Notes: generated from the letters alone by a model not told the origin. Shown: positions 1 to 8,063, counted from the first letter of the stretch. The stretch: 64,000 nt of DNA from Fulvivirga maritima (GCF_021389955.1 NZ_CP089980.1:3343001-3407000), one strand, 5' to 3'. Numbers and translations are program-made.

Positions 1-451
1 TTTTCCCTTTATTCTTCTCGATCTCAGTTGATTCCACTGTAAAATAGCCCTCATCCATCTCAATCATTCCCTCTAAAGTGTATCTGGAATCTCGATTTCC
101 CATGGCTTTTCTCAGTTTATGAACCATTGCCCATACGGGCTCATATCGTTTCAATCCCAATTGCTTCTGAATCTCCTTGCTGGAAAAACCTTTTTTGGTA
201 ACACTCATTAAAAACATTGTTTTGTACCAAACCAGAAAAGAAAGGTTAGAGTCTTGCATGATCGTGCCGCTACGTAAAGAAGTTCTACTTCGGCAAGCTT
301 TACACTCATAGCTCCATCGGCTTTTTATCCAATAATGCTGATCATGACCGCAACGGTGACATATAACTCCTAACTTGTCTCGTTCTCCTTTAAAATGCTC
401 TCTGCATGATTGTTCATCACTGAAGTGGGTAGTGAAACTGAATATATCCAT
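1..451 (-). mobile_element. IS1595-family transposase, N-terminal part (cut by window edge)
   Basis: Reading leftward from ATG at 451-449, an open frame of about 150 codons runs off the window. The N-terminus holds a zinc ribbon (CHRCGH around residues 31-36 and CKACRS around 50-55), then a helical region, then MDEGYF, which fits the first catalytic acidic residue of the DDE-type ISXO2-like domain. This order (zinc ribbon, then DDE domain) is typical of IS1595-family transposases. Only the first half is visible, so I cannot say whether the element is intact or active. Its 5' side points at the kinase fragment that starts near 492, and the element's outer end should lie between about 452 and 497. 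Family assignment is from motif recognition, not a database search. Confidence 0.82.
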
Positions 452-475
452 ACACTAATTTAATACTTTTTTTAC

Positions 476-497
476 ATTATGGGTAATTACGGATAAT
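476..497. repeat. Imperfect palindrome, possible IS end
   Basis: A 22-base imperfect palindrome (ATTAT...GTAATTAC...ATAAT, two mismatched base pairs in each arm) lies between the transposase start and the point where kinase homology begins. Its position fits the terminal repeat of the IS1595-type element, or an operator for the transposase. The opposite end of the element is outside the window, so the repeat cannot be matched. Confidence 0.35.
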
Positions 498-1025
498 CAT
501 AATTCTATTAATCGCTTATCTATATTGATGGAGAATCTGAGTAAGTGGCCACTAACTAAAAAAGGAAAAGCAATAATGACTCCTGAGCAAGTTGAATTGA
601 GAGCATTGATAGATGAGCTGTTTGTTGAGTTCGGGGAAGTGGCAAAAAAAAGAGGTATAGTTCTCAAGGCTAATTTAAAAACCAAAATAGTGTTGCATGT
701 GGATAGGGTTTATTTATATGCTATCATGAAAAACATTTTGAGTAATGCCATTCAGTTTACTCCAAGGGGAGGCAAGGTTACACTCTATGTACATAAGAAG
801 AGTGAGGTTGTTGCCCTTTCTGTTGCTAATACTTCAGAGCAACTTATATCCGAAGAGCAGGACCAGGATGCCTATATGGATAATGATGAAATCTATGGTA
901 AGGGATCTCAACTAATTTATCAATTTACAGAACTTAGTGGTGGAGAAGTAGTAGTTAGACATGAAGAACAAGGAGGTAGTATTTTTACCATTTACTTACC
1001 CGCCTATAGAGGAACACTTGCTTGA
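492..1025 (+). pseudogene. 5'-truncated sensor histidine kinase fragment
   Basis: The longest start-to-stop frame is TTG/ATG at 525/528 to 1025 (about 165 aa), but homology to the two kinases downstream begins earlier, near 492: residues reading DNHNSINRLS match DFDNSVSQLS of the neighbours. No start codon, sensor domain, membrane segment or phospho-acceptor histidine remains. What is left is the end of the dimerisation helices and an ATPase-like domain. The N-box is kept (KNILSNAIQFT), but the G1 box is degraded (VANTSEQL where the neighbours have VKDTGIGI) and the GLGLGLQ loop is reduced to GKGSQ. It is best read as a kinase gene decapitated at the IS boundary. An expressed, catalytically dead domain is the alternative. 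Confidence 0.75.
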
Positions 1026-1174
1026 TTCATTGTGTTATTCTCATAATATATATCGTTTATTAGTAATAAAATCCAAAATCCATCTAATTTCTTAGCTAGG
1101 AATTGAGAAAGTTTTAACAAATTACTGATTCCATTGGTGGGAATCGTGTTAATGTTAATATTGAGAGAGTAGAT

Positions 1175-3088
1175 ATGATTAAATGGATTATTGGGCTAAC
1201 ATTCCTTTTGGGAGTCTCTTTTCAGGGTGAGTTGTGCAGTCAGGATATTGCAAAAGCTGATAGCGCTCTTAACGTGTTAAATAATGAAAAGAATCTTTCC
1301 TTTTTAGATTCATTGAAGTTATTAAGAAAGATATATTATCATCATGCTAATTCAGATTCAGTAATTAAGTATAGTGAGTTGTCAATGGGGTTACTACGGG
1401 GTAATGAAGAGGAATATTTATTTTGGATGCATAATGCATATTTAAATAAAGGATATGCTTTAAAGTTAAAGGGAAATGTAGAAGAGGCGCTTGAAGCTCA
1501 TATAAAGTCCTTAGAATATGCAAATAAATTAAAGATTTCTAGATATTTAGGGGCAGCATATAATGCAATAGCAGCTGATTATCGTGTACAGGGTAACTAT
1601 GCAAGCTCTGTTAAGTATTATTATGATGGCTTAAGAGCCTTCCAGGAAGATGAGAACAGTAGCCTTGTTCAGATGGCAAGTATGTATGTTAATATAGGCG
1701 AATGTTACCGTCTAAGCAATCACCTTGACTCAGCTCTGATTCTCTTTAATAAATCAAAAGTATTTTTCGATAGTACTAATTACGAACTCGGCATAGCCTA
1801 CAGTGAAGGTAATATTGGTCTGGTTTACGAAGAGCAAGGCAAGTATGAAGTGGCAGAGGAATATTTAAAAAGTGCTAACCGTACCTTGGAGAAGCTTGGC
1901 GATATTTATCCAGTGGCTGTTTATACTGTTTCCTTGGGTAAAATCTATAAAGCTCGGGGCGATACAGACAAAGCTTTAGAGTACATGCTTGATAGTTATA
2001 ACATGTCTATGCATGAAGGATTGAAAGAGCAGGTGCGAGATGCAAGCCAACACATTTATAAATTATACGCCGAGCTTGGAGATTACCAAAAAGCCTTTGA
2101 CTATCAAACGAAATATTATGCCTATAAAGATAGTGTGGTAGATCAGGAGACGATCCGCAAGATGGCGGACATGCGTACCGAGTATGAGGTAAATCAAAAG
2201 CAGAGTGAGGTAGATCTTTTGGTGTCAGAAAAGACCAGGCAAACCGTAGTGGCAGTTTCCTTAGGCGTAGTTACTGTTTTGGTAATGATTGTGGCTTTCT
2301 TGCTTTACAGAAACAATCAACAGCGAAAGCAAGCCAATGAGCTGCTGGAAGAGCAGAAGGAAGAAATTGAAACGCAGCGAGATCAGTTGGATGAATTAAA
2401 CAGAACTAAAGACCGTTTCTTTTCCATTATATCGCATGACTTGCGAGGTCCTGTTCAGGCCTTCAAAGGGATGGGACGTTTAATCAAGGTTTTAGTAGAA
2501 GAAGAAAATATAGCCGAACTCAAAGAGCTCAATGTAGATTTTGATAATTCCGTGAGCCAACTCTCACGCGTTCTGGATGATCTTCTGGACTGGGCAATGG
2601 CTCAGCAGGGGAGTATTCCATTTCACCCCGAGAAAGTGGAACTGCCATCAGTGGTTAATAATCTAAAGGATCTTTTTCATAATATGGCTAGAGCGAAAAA
2701 TATCAGCCTAGCCACTGATGTAGAATCGGATCTAGCTGTGTATGCCGATATGAACAGTCTGAATACTATTTTGAGAAATCTACTTAATAATGCGCTGAAA
2801 TTCACACCAGAAGGAGGGCATATCCAGCTTTCAGCAATACGAAAAAAAGGAATGGTCGCTATATCAGTAAAAGATACAGGCATTGGCATAGAAAAAGATA
2901 AGTTAGATTCACTCTTTAAGTTGGGGGGCTCCAAACGTTCCTGGGGTACTCAGGGAGAGAAAGGTCTAGGTCTGGGCTTACAGTTGGTATATCAATTTAC
3001 CGCGCTTAATGGCGGAGAGGTTACAGTAGAAAGTGAAGAAAATGAAGGCAGTGTTTTTACCGTTTATTTACCGGATAATGAGGTGTAG
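1175..3088 (+). CDS. TPR-repeat sensor histidine kinase (copy 1)
   Basis: This 637-aa protein has a signal peptide (residues 1-22), a TPR-rich periplasmic sensor region (about 35-330), one membrane helix (about 357-377), and a coiled coil of K/E/Q-rich residues. A HisKA domain follows with phospho-acceptor His421 in the motif SHDLRGP. The C-terminal HATPase has an N-box (LRNLLNNALKF, about 530-540), DTGIGI and GLGLGLQL. All catalytic motifs are intact, so it should autophosphorylate. It lacks a receiver domain and no response regulator is visible nearby, so its partner is unknown. The next gene begins before this one ends, which suggests co-transcription. From about 2086 onward its DNA is nearly identical to copy 2. 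Confidence 0.9.
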   Translation: MIKWIIGLTFLLGVSFQGELCSQDIAKADSALNVLNNEKNLSFLDSLKLLRKIYYHHANSDSVIKYSELSMGLLRGNEEEYLFWMHNAYLNKGYALKLKGNVEEALEAHIKSLEYANKLKISRYLGAAYNAIAADYRVQGNYASSVKYYYDGLRAFQEDENSSLVQMASMYVNIGECYRLSNHLDSALILFNKSKVFFDSTNYELGIAYSEGNIGLVYEEQGKYEVAEEYLKSANRTLEKLGDIYPVAVYTVSLGKIYKARGDTDKALEYMLDSYNMSMHEGLKEQVRDASQHIYKLYAELGDYQKAFDYQTKYYAYKDSVVDQETIRKMADMRTEYEVNQKQSEVDLLVSEKTRQTVVAVSLGVVTVLVMIVAFLLYRNNQQRKQANELLEEQKEEIETQRDQLDELNRTKDRFFSIISHDLRGPVQAFKGMGRLIKVLVEEENIAELKELNVDFDNSVSQLSRVLDDLLDWAMAQQGSIPFHPEKVELPSVVNNLKDLFHNMARAKNISLATDVESDLAVYADMNSLNTILRNLLNNALKFTPEGGHIQLSAIRKKGMVAISVKDTGIGIEKDKLDSLFKLGGSKRSWGTQGEKGLGLGLQLVYQFTALNGGEVTVESEENEGSVFTVYLPDNEV

Positions 3089-4991
3089 TGTGTACAAGGG
3101 TTTTTATTGGTTTTTGATCTTATTCAATTTATTCGTTCTAGTCCAAGTGCATGCTCAAAACAAAAGTTATGCAGATAGTTTAATTCTTCTCTTACAGGAA
3201 GAAAAATACTCGCATGCTGATACTGCGCGATTGATGATCCTAAAACAAGTTTATGAAAATCTTCCTAATCCAGATTCATCTTTGGCATATGCAAAAAAAG
3301 CATTGGCAATAGCAGAAGAGTTGGGGCATGATGGCTGGATGTCAAGGTGCTTGATGGGGGTTGGTTATGCTTATAAGATGAAAGGAGATACAGATAAATC
3401 TTTAAAGTATTTACTGTTAGGAGCTGAATATTCAGCGGCGGAGGGAGATGATGTTAATTTGGCCATCATTAATTCCGCGATTGGTGACGTTTATACAGTA
3501 GCAACCAATTATACATTGGCTAAAGAATATTATAAAAAGGTACTGCCAGTTTTTATAGCTAACTCAGACAGCGTTAGGTGGGGAACTTTACTGTTAAATT
3601 TAGGGGAGGTTTTTAGATTAGAACATTCGCTAGATTCATCGCTGGTATATTTTTATAGATCAAGAGATATTTTTGATAAGTTACAGTTAGAGATAGGTAT
3701 AGGATATTCCCTTGGGAATATAGGTTTGGCTTATGCAGAACAAGATCAATATATAAAGGCAAAAAATAATATAACTAGAGCTACAAAATTACTAAAGAAG
3801 CTAGGGGATTATTATCCTATCACTGTTTATGATATTTCATTAGCTGACATTTATCAAGATAGAAAGGAATATGAAAAAGCATTAATTCATGCCAGAAATG
3901 CCTTAGATATTGCAAATCAACAAGGGTTTAAAGAACAAATTAGGGATGCTTGTAAAAAGTTATCTGAAATATACTTAGCAATTGGAAACCATCAAAAAGC
4001 CTTTGACTACCAAACAAAATATTATGCCTATAAAGATAGTGTGGTAGATCAGGAGACTATCCGCAAGATGGCGGACATGCGCACCGAGTATGAGGTAAAT
4101 CAAAAGCAGAGTGAGGTAGATCTTTTGGTGTCAGAAAAGACCAGGCAAACCGTGGTGGCAGTTTCCTTAGGCGTAGTCACTGTTTTGGTTATGATTGTGG
4201 CTTTTCTTCTTTATAGGAATAATCAACAGCGAAAGCAAGCCAATGAGCTGCTGGAAGAGCAGAAGGAAGAAATTGAAACGCAGCGAGATCAGCTGGATGA
4301 ATTAAACAGAACTAAAGACCGTTTCTTTTCCATTATATCGCATGACTTGCGAGGCCCTGTTCAGGCCTTCAAAGGGATGGGACGTTTAATCAAGGTTTTA
4401 GTAGAAGAAGAAAATATAGCCGAACTCAAAGAGCTCAATGTAGATTTTGATAATTCCGTGAGCCAACTCTCACGCGTTCTGGATGATCTTCTGGACTGGG
4501 CAATGGCTCAGCAGGGGAGTATTCCATTTCACCCCGAGAAAGTGGAACTGCCATCAGTAGTTAATAATCTAAAGGATCTTTTTCATAATATGGCTAGAGC
4601 AAAAAATATCAGCCTAGCCACTGATGTTGAGTCAGATCTAGCTGTTTTTGCCGATATGAACAGTCTGAATACTATTTTAAGAAATCTACTTAATAATGCG
4701 TTGAAATTCACATCAGAAGGTGGGCATATCCAGCTTTCAGCAATACGAAAAAAGGGAATGGTCGCTATATCAGTAAGAGATACAGGTATTGGCATATCAA
4801 AAGATAAGTTAGATTCACTCTTTAAGTTGGGAGGCTCCAAACGTTCCTGGGGTACTCAGGGAGAGAAAGGTCTAGGTCTGGGCTTACAGTTGGTATATCA
4901 ATTTACCGCGCTTAATGGCGGAGAGGTTACAGTAGAAAGTGAAGAAAATGAAGGCAGTGTTTTTACCGTTTACCTGCCTGCACATCAGTAA
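3078..4991 (+). CDS. TPR-repeat sensor histidine kinase (copy 2)
   Basis: I place the start at ATG 3078, which overlaps the stop of copy 1 by 11 bases and gives a clean signal peptide (MRCSVYKGFYWFLILF... to VHAQ). The in-frame ATG at 3033 lies deep in the previous gene and would spoil the signal peptide. The 637-aa product has the same order as copy 1: TPR sensor, membrane helix, coiled coil, HisKA with His422, HATPase with DTGIGI and GLGLGLQL. The TPR half is clearly diverged from copy 1. The half from the last TPR to the C-terminus differs at only a handful of residues (for example VYADM/VFADM and TPEGG/TSEGG). It is probably a paralogue sensing a different ligand or partner with the same output. 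Confidence 0.9.
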   Translation: MRCSVYKGFYWFLILFNLFVLVQVHAQNKSYADSLILLLQEEKYSHADTARLMILKQVYENLPNPDSSLAYAKKALAIAEELGHDGWMSRCLMGVGYAYKMKGDTDKSLKYLLLGAEYSAAEGDDVNLAIINSAIGDVYTVATNYTLAKEYYKKVLPVFIANSDSVRWGTLLLNLGEVFRLEHSLDSSLVYFYRSRDIFDKLQLEIGIGYSLGNIGLAYAEQDQYIKAKNNITRATKLLKKLGDYYPITVYDISLADIYQDRKEYEKALIHARNALDIANQQGFKEQIRDACKKLSEIYLAIGNHQKAFDYQTKYYAYKDSVVDQETIRKMADMRTEYEVNQKQSEVDLLVSEKTRQTVVAVSLGVVTVLVMIVAFLLYRNNQQRKQANELLEEQKEEIETQRDQLDELNRTKDRFFSIISHDLRGPVQAFKGMGRLIKVLVEEENIAELKELNVDFDNSVSQLSRVLDDLLDWAMAQQGSIPFHPEKVELPSVVNNLKDLFHNMARAKNISLATDVESDLAVFADMNSLNTILRNLLNNALKFTSEGGHIQLSAIRKKGMVAISVRDTGIGISKDKLDSLFKLGGSKRSWGTQGEKGLGLGLQLVYQFTALNGGEVTVESEENEGSVFTVYLPAHQ

Positions 4992-4998
4992 TAGAGGG

Positions 4999-5448
4999 TT
5001 AGCCTCTTACTTTATCCAATAATTCACTTAGCTGCTTGGCTTCCTCTTCAGTAAGAGAGCCTAAATGCTCATTTAGCTTTTTTACTTCTGTGTCCATGCT
5101 CTCAAGAAGTTGAAGGCCTTCATTGGTGATCACTACATCTACTAACCTTCTATCATCGGGGCATACTGTTTTTTGAACCCAGCCTTTCAAGGTCAACCTG
5201 TCTACTATACGCGAAACATCTGAGTTCTTGTCTAGCATTCTGTCTTTTATGCCAGAAGTTGATATAGATTTAGGGTGTTGTCCTCGCAAAATTCTAAGGA
5301 CGTTATATTGTTGGTTAGTAATATTATATGGTTTGAAGAAGTCCTTCTGCATGTTGTTAACAAAACCTGAGGTAAAAATCAGGTTAAGCGTGGCCTTCTG
5401 ACATTCGCTGGTAAATTTAGATTGCTTTATTTCTTCTTCAAATTTCAT
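4999..5448 (-). CDS. MarR-family transcriptional regulator
   Basis: This 149-aa protein has the MarR layout: an N-terminal dimerisation helix, a winged helix-turn-helix (about residues 45-105, with ISTSGIKDRM...VSRIVDRLTLKGWV and the wing DDRRLVDVVITNEG), and a C-terminal dimerisation helix ending SELLDKVRG. It follows yceI on the same strand after a 141-base gap that holds its own promoter-like sequence (5469-5500) and a long inverted repeat. MarR next to yceI suggests that it controls yceI. A near-perfect palindrome in the yceI promoter (6216-6237) is the best operator candidate. The ligand is unknown. A 3' overlap with the kinase gene is avoided by 7 bases. Confidence 0.88.
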   Translation of the reverse strand: MKFEEEIKQSKFTSECQKATLNLIFTSGFVNNMQKDFFKPYNITNQQYNVLRILRGQHPKSISTSGIKDRMLDKNSDVSRIVDRLTLKGWVQKTVCPDDRRLVDVVITNEGLQLLESMDTEVKKLNEHLGSLTEEEAKQLSELLDKVRG

Positions 5449-5468
5449 ATTTATTTTTTAGGGGATTT

Positions 5469-5500
5469 CAAAAATAGAGGTTTTCCACTTTTAAAGTCAA
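5469..5500 (-). promoter_or_regulatory. Candidate promoter of marR
   Basis: On the minus strand, TATTTTTG (5476-5469) fits the Bacteroidetes -7 consensus TAnnTTTG, and a TTG (5500-5498) lies 21 bases upstream as a -33 element. The distance to the marR ATG (5448) is about 20 bases from the -7 box. This is pattern matching only. Confidence 0.45.
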
Positions 5501-5502
5501 GC

Positions 5503-5552
5503 GAGGCTATCGAATTATTAACAAACTTATTGTGAAATAATTCGATAACCTC
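5503..5552. repeat. 17-bp inverted repeat between yceI and marR
   Basis: GAGGCTATCGAATTATT (5503-5519) is repeated inverted at 5536-5552 with one mismatch and a 16-base loop. It lies just upstream of the marR promoter candidate and 37 bases after the yceI stop. On the minus strand no T-run follows, so a classic terminator is doubtful. It may be a transcript-stabilising hairpin for yceI or a regulator binding site. Confidence 0.6.
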
Positions 5553-5589
5553 CTATCAACTTGTCTAATATACAGTTTTTTAAGACATT

Positions 5590-6171
5590 TTAAGCCTTTT
5601 TCTGCAACTCTACGTTACTAGTGATTTCTACTTCTTCACCTACAAGTAAACCACCTGCATCAAGTGTAGCGTTCCATTTCATTCCATATTCTGTTCTGTC
5701 AATAGTTCCAGTAATTTGGAAACCAGCTTTTGTATTTCCGTAAGGATCTACTACAGTACCATTATATTTTACATCAAAAGTTACTGTTTTAGTAACGCCT
5801 AATAAGGTGAAATCACCTGTTAGTTTATATTTTTTACCGCTTTTTTTAAGCTTTCCTTTAAAAGTAAGCTCAGGGTATTTAGCTACGTTAAAAAAGTCTT
5901 CTGATTTTAAGTGCTCATTTCTTTGTTCTACGTCAGTATCAATAGAAGCTGTTTTAGCAGTGAATGTGATCTCAGCGCCATCAAAATCGTCAGATGAAGA
6001 AGTTACTCCACCATCAAATTCTTGGAATGAACCTTCTACTTCACTTATGGTCATGTGAGATACGCTAAAGCCTATTTTTGTGTGTGCTTTATCAAGATCC
6101 CATTTAGTTTGTGCAGAAACTGCTGTTGCAGCAATTACTAATGCAAATAGACTGAATAATACTTTTTTCAT
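5590..6171 (-). CDS. YceI-family periplasmic protein
   Basis: This 193-aa protein starts with a signal peptide ending ...VSAQ (about residues 1-21), followed by one YceI domain: WDLDKAHTKIGFSV near the N-terminus, then VEGSFQEFDG, then FFNVAKYPELTFKG, with alternating beta strands to the end. YceI proteins are small secreted lipocalin-like barrels that bind polyisoprenoid or other lipidic molecules. The ligand here is unknown. The promoter upstream carries a palindrome that probably binds the neighbouring MarR protein, so expression is likely inducible. Length and domain order are normal for the family. Confidence 0.93.
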   Translation of the reverse strand: MKKVLFSLFALVIAATAVSAQTKWDLDKAHTKIGFSVSHMTISEVEGSFQEFDGGVTSSSDDFDGAEITFTAKTASIDTDVEQRNEHLKSEDFFNVAKYPELTFKGKLKKSGKKYKLTGDFTLLGVTKTVTFDVKYNGTVVDPYGNTKAGFQITGTIDRTEYGMKWNATLDAGGLLVGEEVEITSNVELQKKA

Positions 6172-6201
6172 CTCTGTGTAATGTTTTAAAATTTATGTCT
6201 G

Positions 6202-6237
6202 CAAATATATACGATGTTTTAACATTAATGTTCAAAC
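6202..6237 (-). promoter_or_regulatory. yceI promoter with palindromic operator
   Basis: On the minus strand TATATTTG (6209-6202) matches TAnnTTTG exactly and lies about 30 bases before the yceI ATG. Just upstream is a 22-base palindrome (6216-6237) with a perfect 12-base core, AACATTAATGTT, and flanks GTTTt/cAAAC. It covers the expected -33 region, where a bound dimer would block RNA polymerase. MarR dimers bind sites of this kind, and the marR gene is the next gene downstream of yceI. The regulator assignment is an inference. Confidence 0.6.
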
Positions 6238-6252
6238 AATGAAATATTTTTT

Positions 6253-6284
6253 AAAAAAACGGCCTCAAAAAATGAGGTCGTTTT
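6253..6284 (-). terminator. Rho-independent terminator of the RRM gene
   Basis: The inverted repeat AAAACGGCCTC / GAGGTCGTTTT (6256-6266 and 6274-6284, one G-U pair) has a 7-base loop. Read on the minus strand it is followed by a run of T (opposite A at 6253-6259). It sits 26 bases after the stop of the RRM gene and before the yceI promoter, so it separates the two units. Confidence 0.8.
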
Positions 6285-6309
6285 CAAATACCGATAAATT
6301 TATTAATGA

Positions 6310-6564
6310 TTAATAACTTTCAGTCTTAGGTCTTGCTTCTTTAACAACTATGGTTCTGCCGTCAAATTCTGATTCATTAAGTGTGCTTATGGCTTCTTTA
6401 GCCGCTGCATCATCAGGCATTTCTACGAATCCAAAACCTTTAGATCGTTGTGTTTCTCTGTCAAAGATTACTTTAGCTGAGGTCACTTCACCAAAAGCTT
6501 CAAATTGTCTTTGTAGGGCTTCGCTAGTTGTTCGGTAGTTTAACTTTGCTACAAAAATGTTCAT
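6310..6564 (-). CDS. RRM-domain RNA-binding protein
   Basis: I use the ATG at 6564, which gives an 84-aa protein starting MNIFVAKLNYRT. An in-frame ATG at 6615 would add 17 residues that look like untranslated leader. The whole protein is one RNA recognition motif: RNP2 is IFVAKLNY (residues 3-10) and RNP1 is KGFGFVEM (about 42-49). Single-RRM proteins of this length are common in Bacteroidetes and cyanobacteria, where several are cold-induced, but their RNA targets are mostly unknown. The gene is monocistronic, with a strong terminator just downstream and an AT-rich leader of about 230 bases upstream. Confidence 0.9.
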   Translation of the reverse strand: MNIFVAKLNYRTTSEALQRQFEAFGEVTSAKVIFDRETQRSKGFGFVEMPDDAAAKEAISTLNESEFDGRTIVVKEARPKTESY

Positions 6565-6798
6565 TGTAAAATAAATTAAATAAATTAAAACTGCTTGAGA
6601 AATAGAGTGTAGCAAAGGTCATTTTGTTGTAGAGCCAACGCTAGTACTGTATAAATGCACAAACATTAATATAAAGATAAGAAAGAGTTTGATTAAAACT
6701 AATTATAATAGCACAAGATTATTAACATATTTGATAATAATTATATCTATTCCGTTAAATAATTAGTTTTTTACATGAATTCAGGTGTGTTTAATTAA

Positions 6799-7308
6799 TT
6801 ATTCAGGAAGAGCTTCTCTTGTTTTTTTGTCAAGTAATTTCAATAATGTTGGCATTCTGAAAGGCCCATCCATTTTTTTTATGTGATTATAGGCTTCATC
6901 TGCACCCATTCCTGCCGCTGTAATGTAGAGTGGATTTTTGCTTTCTCCTCTGTACAACTCTCTTACTAATTTGCTGTTATCATGGAAGCCAGACTTAGCC
7001 ACCCCTATAATGGGAATTTTAGAAGCTAAGGCTTGGTGCAGGTGAGCACCTAACCCCGGCTTACCAGTATCTGTCAGGGTAACATATCCATCAATTATTA
7101 TTGCATGTATTTCAAATTCCACTTTATTTAACAGACTTAAGATGCAAGGAAGCTCTCTTTTATAGAACTCACCTGGTTGATAGTCAGCTACACCTTCGGT
7201 TATTTCTGATAGTATGCTATGTGGAGTAGCATCTTCCCAGTTTTCAAAAAGAAGACATACTGTTTTTGCTTTGTTATTAAAGTAATAGGAATCAAATGCT
7301 AATATCAT
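6799..7308 (-). CDS. Endonuclease V-like protein
   Basis: At 169 aa this is shorter than typical endonuclease V (about 210-230 aa). Three acidic residues line up with the active site: Asp6 (LAFDSYY), Glu52 in the motif YQPGEFYKRELP, and Asp73 (IIDG). The spacings (46 and 21) equal those of the well-known catalytic residues Asp43, Glu89 and Asp110 of the Thermotoga enzyme. Family members cleave DNA or RNA next to deaminated bases such as inosine. The usual GHGxxHPR stretch after the third Asp is replaced by GYVTLTDTGKPGLGAH, so activity or specificity may differ. Its stop is 491 bases downstream of the trmN6-side boundary region, and it runs in the same direction as trmN6, 32 bases after it, so they may be co-transcribed. 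Confidence 0.78.
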   Translation of the reverse strand: MILAFDSYYFNNKAKTVCLLFENWEDATPHSILSEITEGVADYQPGEFYKRELPCILSLLNKVEFEIHAIIIDGYVTLTDTGKPGLGAHLHQALASKIPIIGVAKSGFHDNSKLVRELYRGESKNPLYITAAGMGADEAYNHIKKMDGPFRMPTLLKLLDKKTREALPE

Positions 7309-7340
7309 TTTGCGTTATTTGTGAAATGGAGAGATCGGTT

Positions 7341-8063
7341 TTATAGTTTTAAGTAGAAGTCTTTAGTGAGTTCTTTATAAGCATCGCTCCATTCATTATT
7401 CATATTATAGTGTATGAGTTGATTTTCAGTAGGTTGTTTTTCTATTCTGGAAAATTCTAAGAGCCACCTTTCTTGAGGTTTACTTTCTTTACTGAAAAAG
7501 GCTGTTTTTCTATTAATAAATAATTCATAGGCCTTTGATTTTTTCATCAATGATAGACCTTCATTATAGGGTAGAATGAGGCTAAATCTGCCACCCTTTG
7601 AAAGTAGTTGATTTACCGAACTCAGCAGTTCATTCTGACTTAAGGAGTGATTGTGCCGTGCTTGATGTCGTTCATCTGTCTGCGCCTTAGTACCTCCTTG
7701 CTCAAAATATGGTGGATTTGTAATGATCAAATCAAAGGAATGTGGTGTTTTGCTATTGGCCAATTCCTGCAATGATATCCTGTGCGCAGTGAGTCTGTCG
7801 TGCCAGAGAGAAGCTTTGAAATTATAGATTGCTTCTGTTGTGGCGGCTTCACTTACATCAATAGCTTCTATATTACAGTGTTCACATCTTTGTGCTATCA
7901 TTAGCGCAATAAGACCAGTGCCTGTACCTATATCAAGTGCTTTTCTGGTACCATCTACCGAGGCCCACGCACCAATGAGAACACCATCAGTACCTACTTT
8001 CATGGCTGTGTTTTCCTGTTTTACAGAAAATTGTTTGAAGTCGAATTGGTGTTTTCTGCGCAT
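7341..8063 (-). CDS. trmN6: tRNA1(Val) adenine-37 N6-methyltransferase
   Basis: This 240-aa class I SAM-dependent methyltransferase has the SAM-binding motif ALDIGTGTGLIALM (about residues 42-55), an acidic second strand (IEAIDVSE), and the catalytic NPPYF motif (about 115-119). NPPY is used by enzymes that methylate exocyclic amino groups. The N-terminal FDFKQFSVKQ...MKVGTDGVLIGAW is typical of the YfiC/TrmN6 group, which modifies A37 of tRNA-Val. It is divergent to fhs across a 119-base gap. Nothing unusual is seen. Confidence 0.88.
   Translation of the reverse strand: MRRKHQFDFKQFSVKQENTAMKVGTDGVLIGAWASVDGTRKALDIGTGTGLIALMIAQRCEHCNIEAIDVSEAATTEAIYNFKASLWHDRLTAHRISLQELANSKTPHSFDLIITNPPYFEQGGTKAQTDERHQARHNHSLSQNELLSSVNQLLSKGGRFSLILPYNEGLSLMKKSKAYELFINRKTAFFSKESKPQERWLLEFSRIEKQPTENQLIHYNMNNEWSDAYKELTKDFYLKL

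Noticed and set aside
3033-3077. Upstream ATG start for the second TPR kinase
   Set aside because: It lies within the end of the first kinase gene and would place 15 residues ahead of a clean signal peptide starting at 3078.
2677-4840. Minus-strand frames opposite the kinase ATPase domains (2677-2934 and 4583-4840)
   Set aside because: They mirror the duplicated coding sequence and have no features of their own, so they are shadows.
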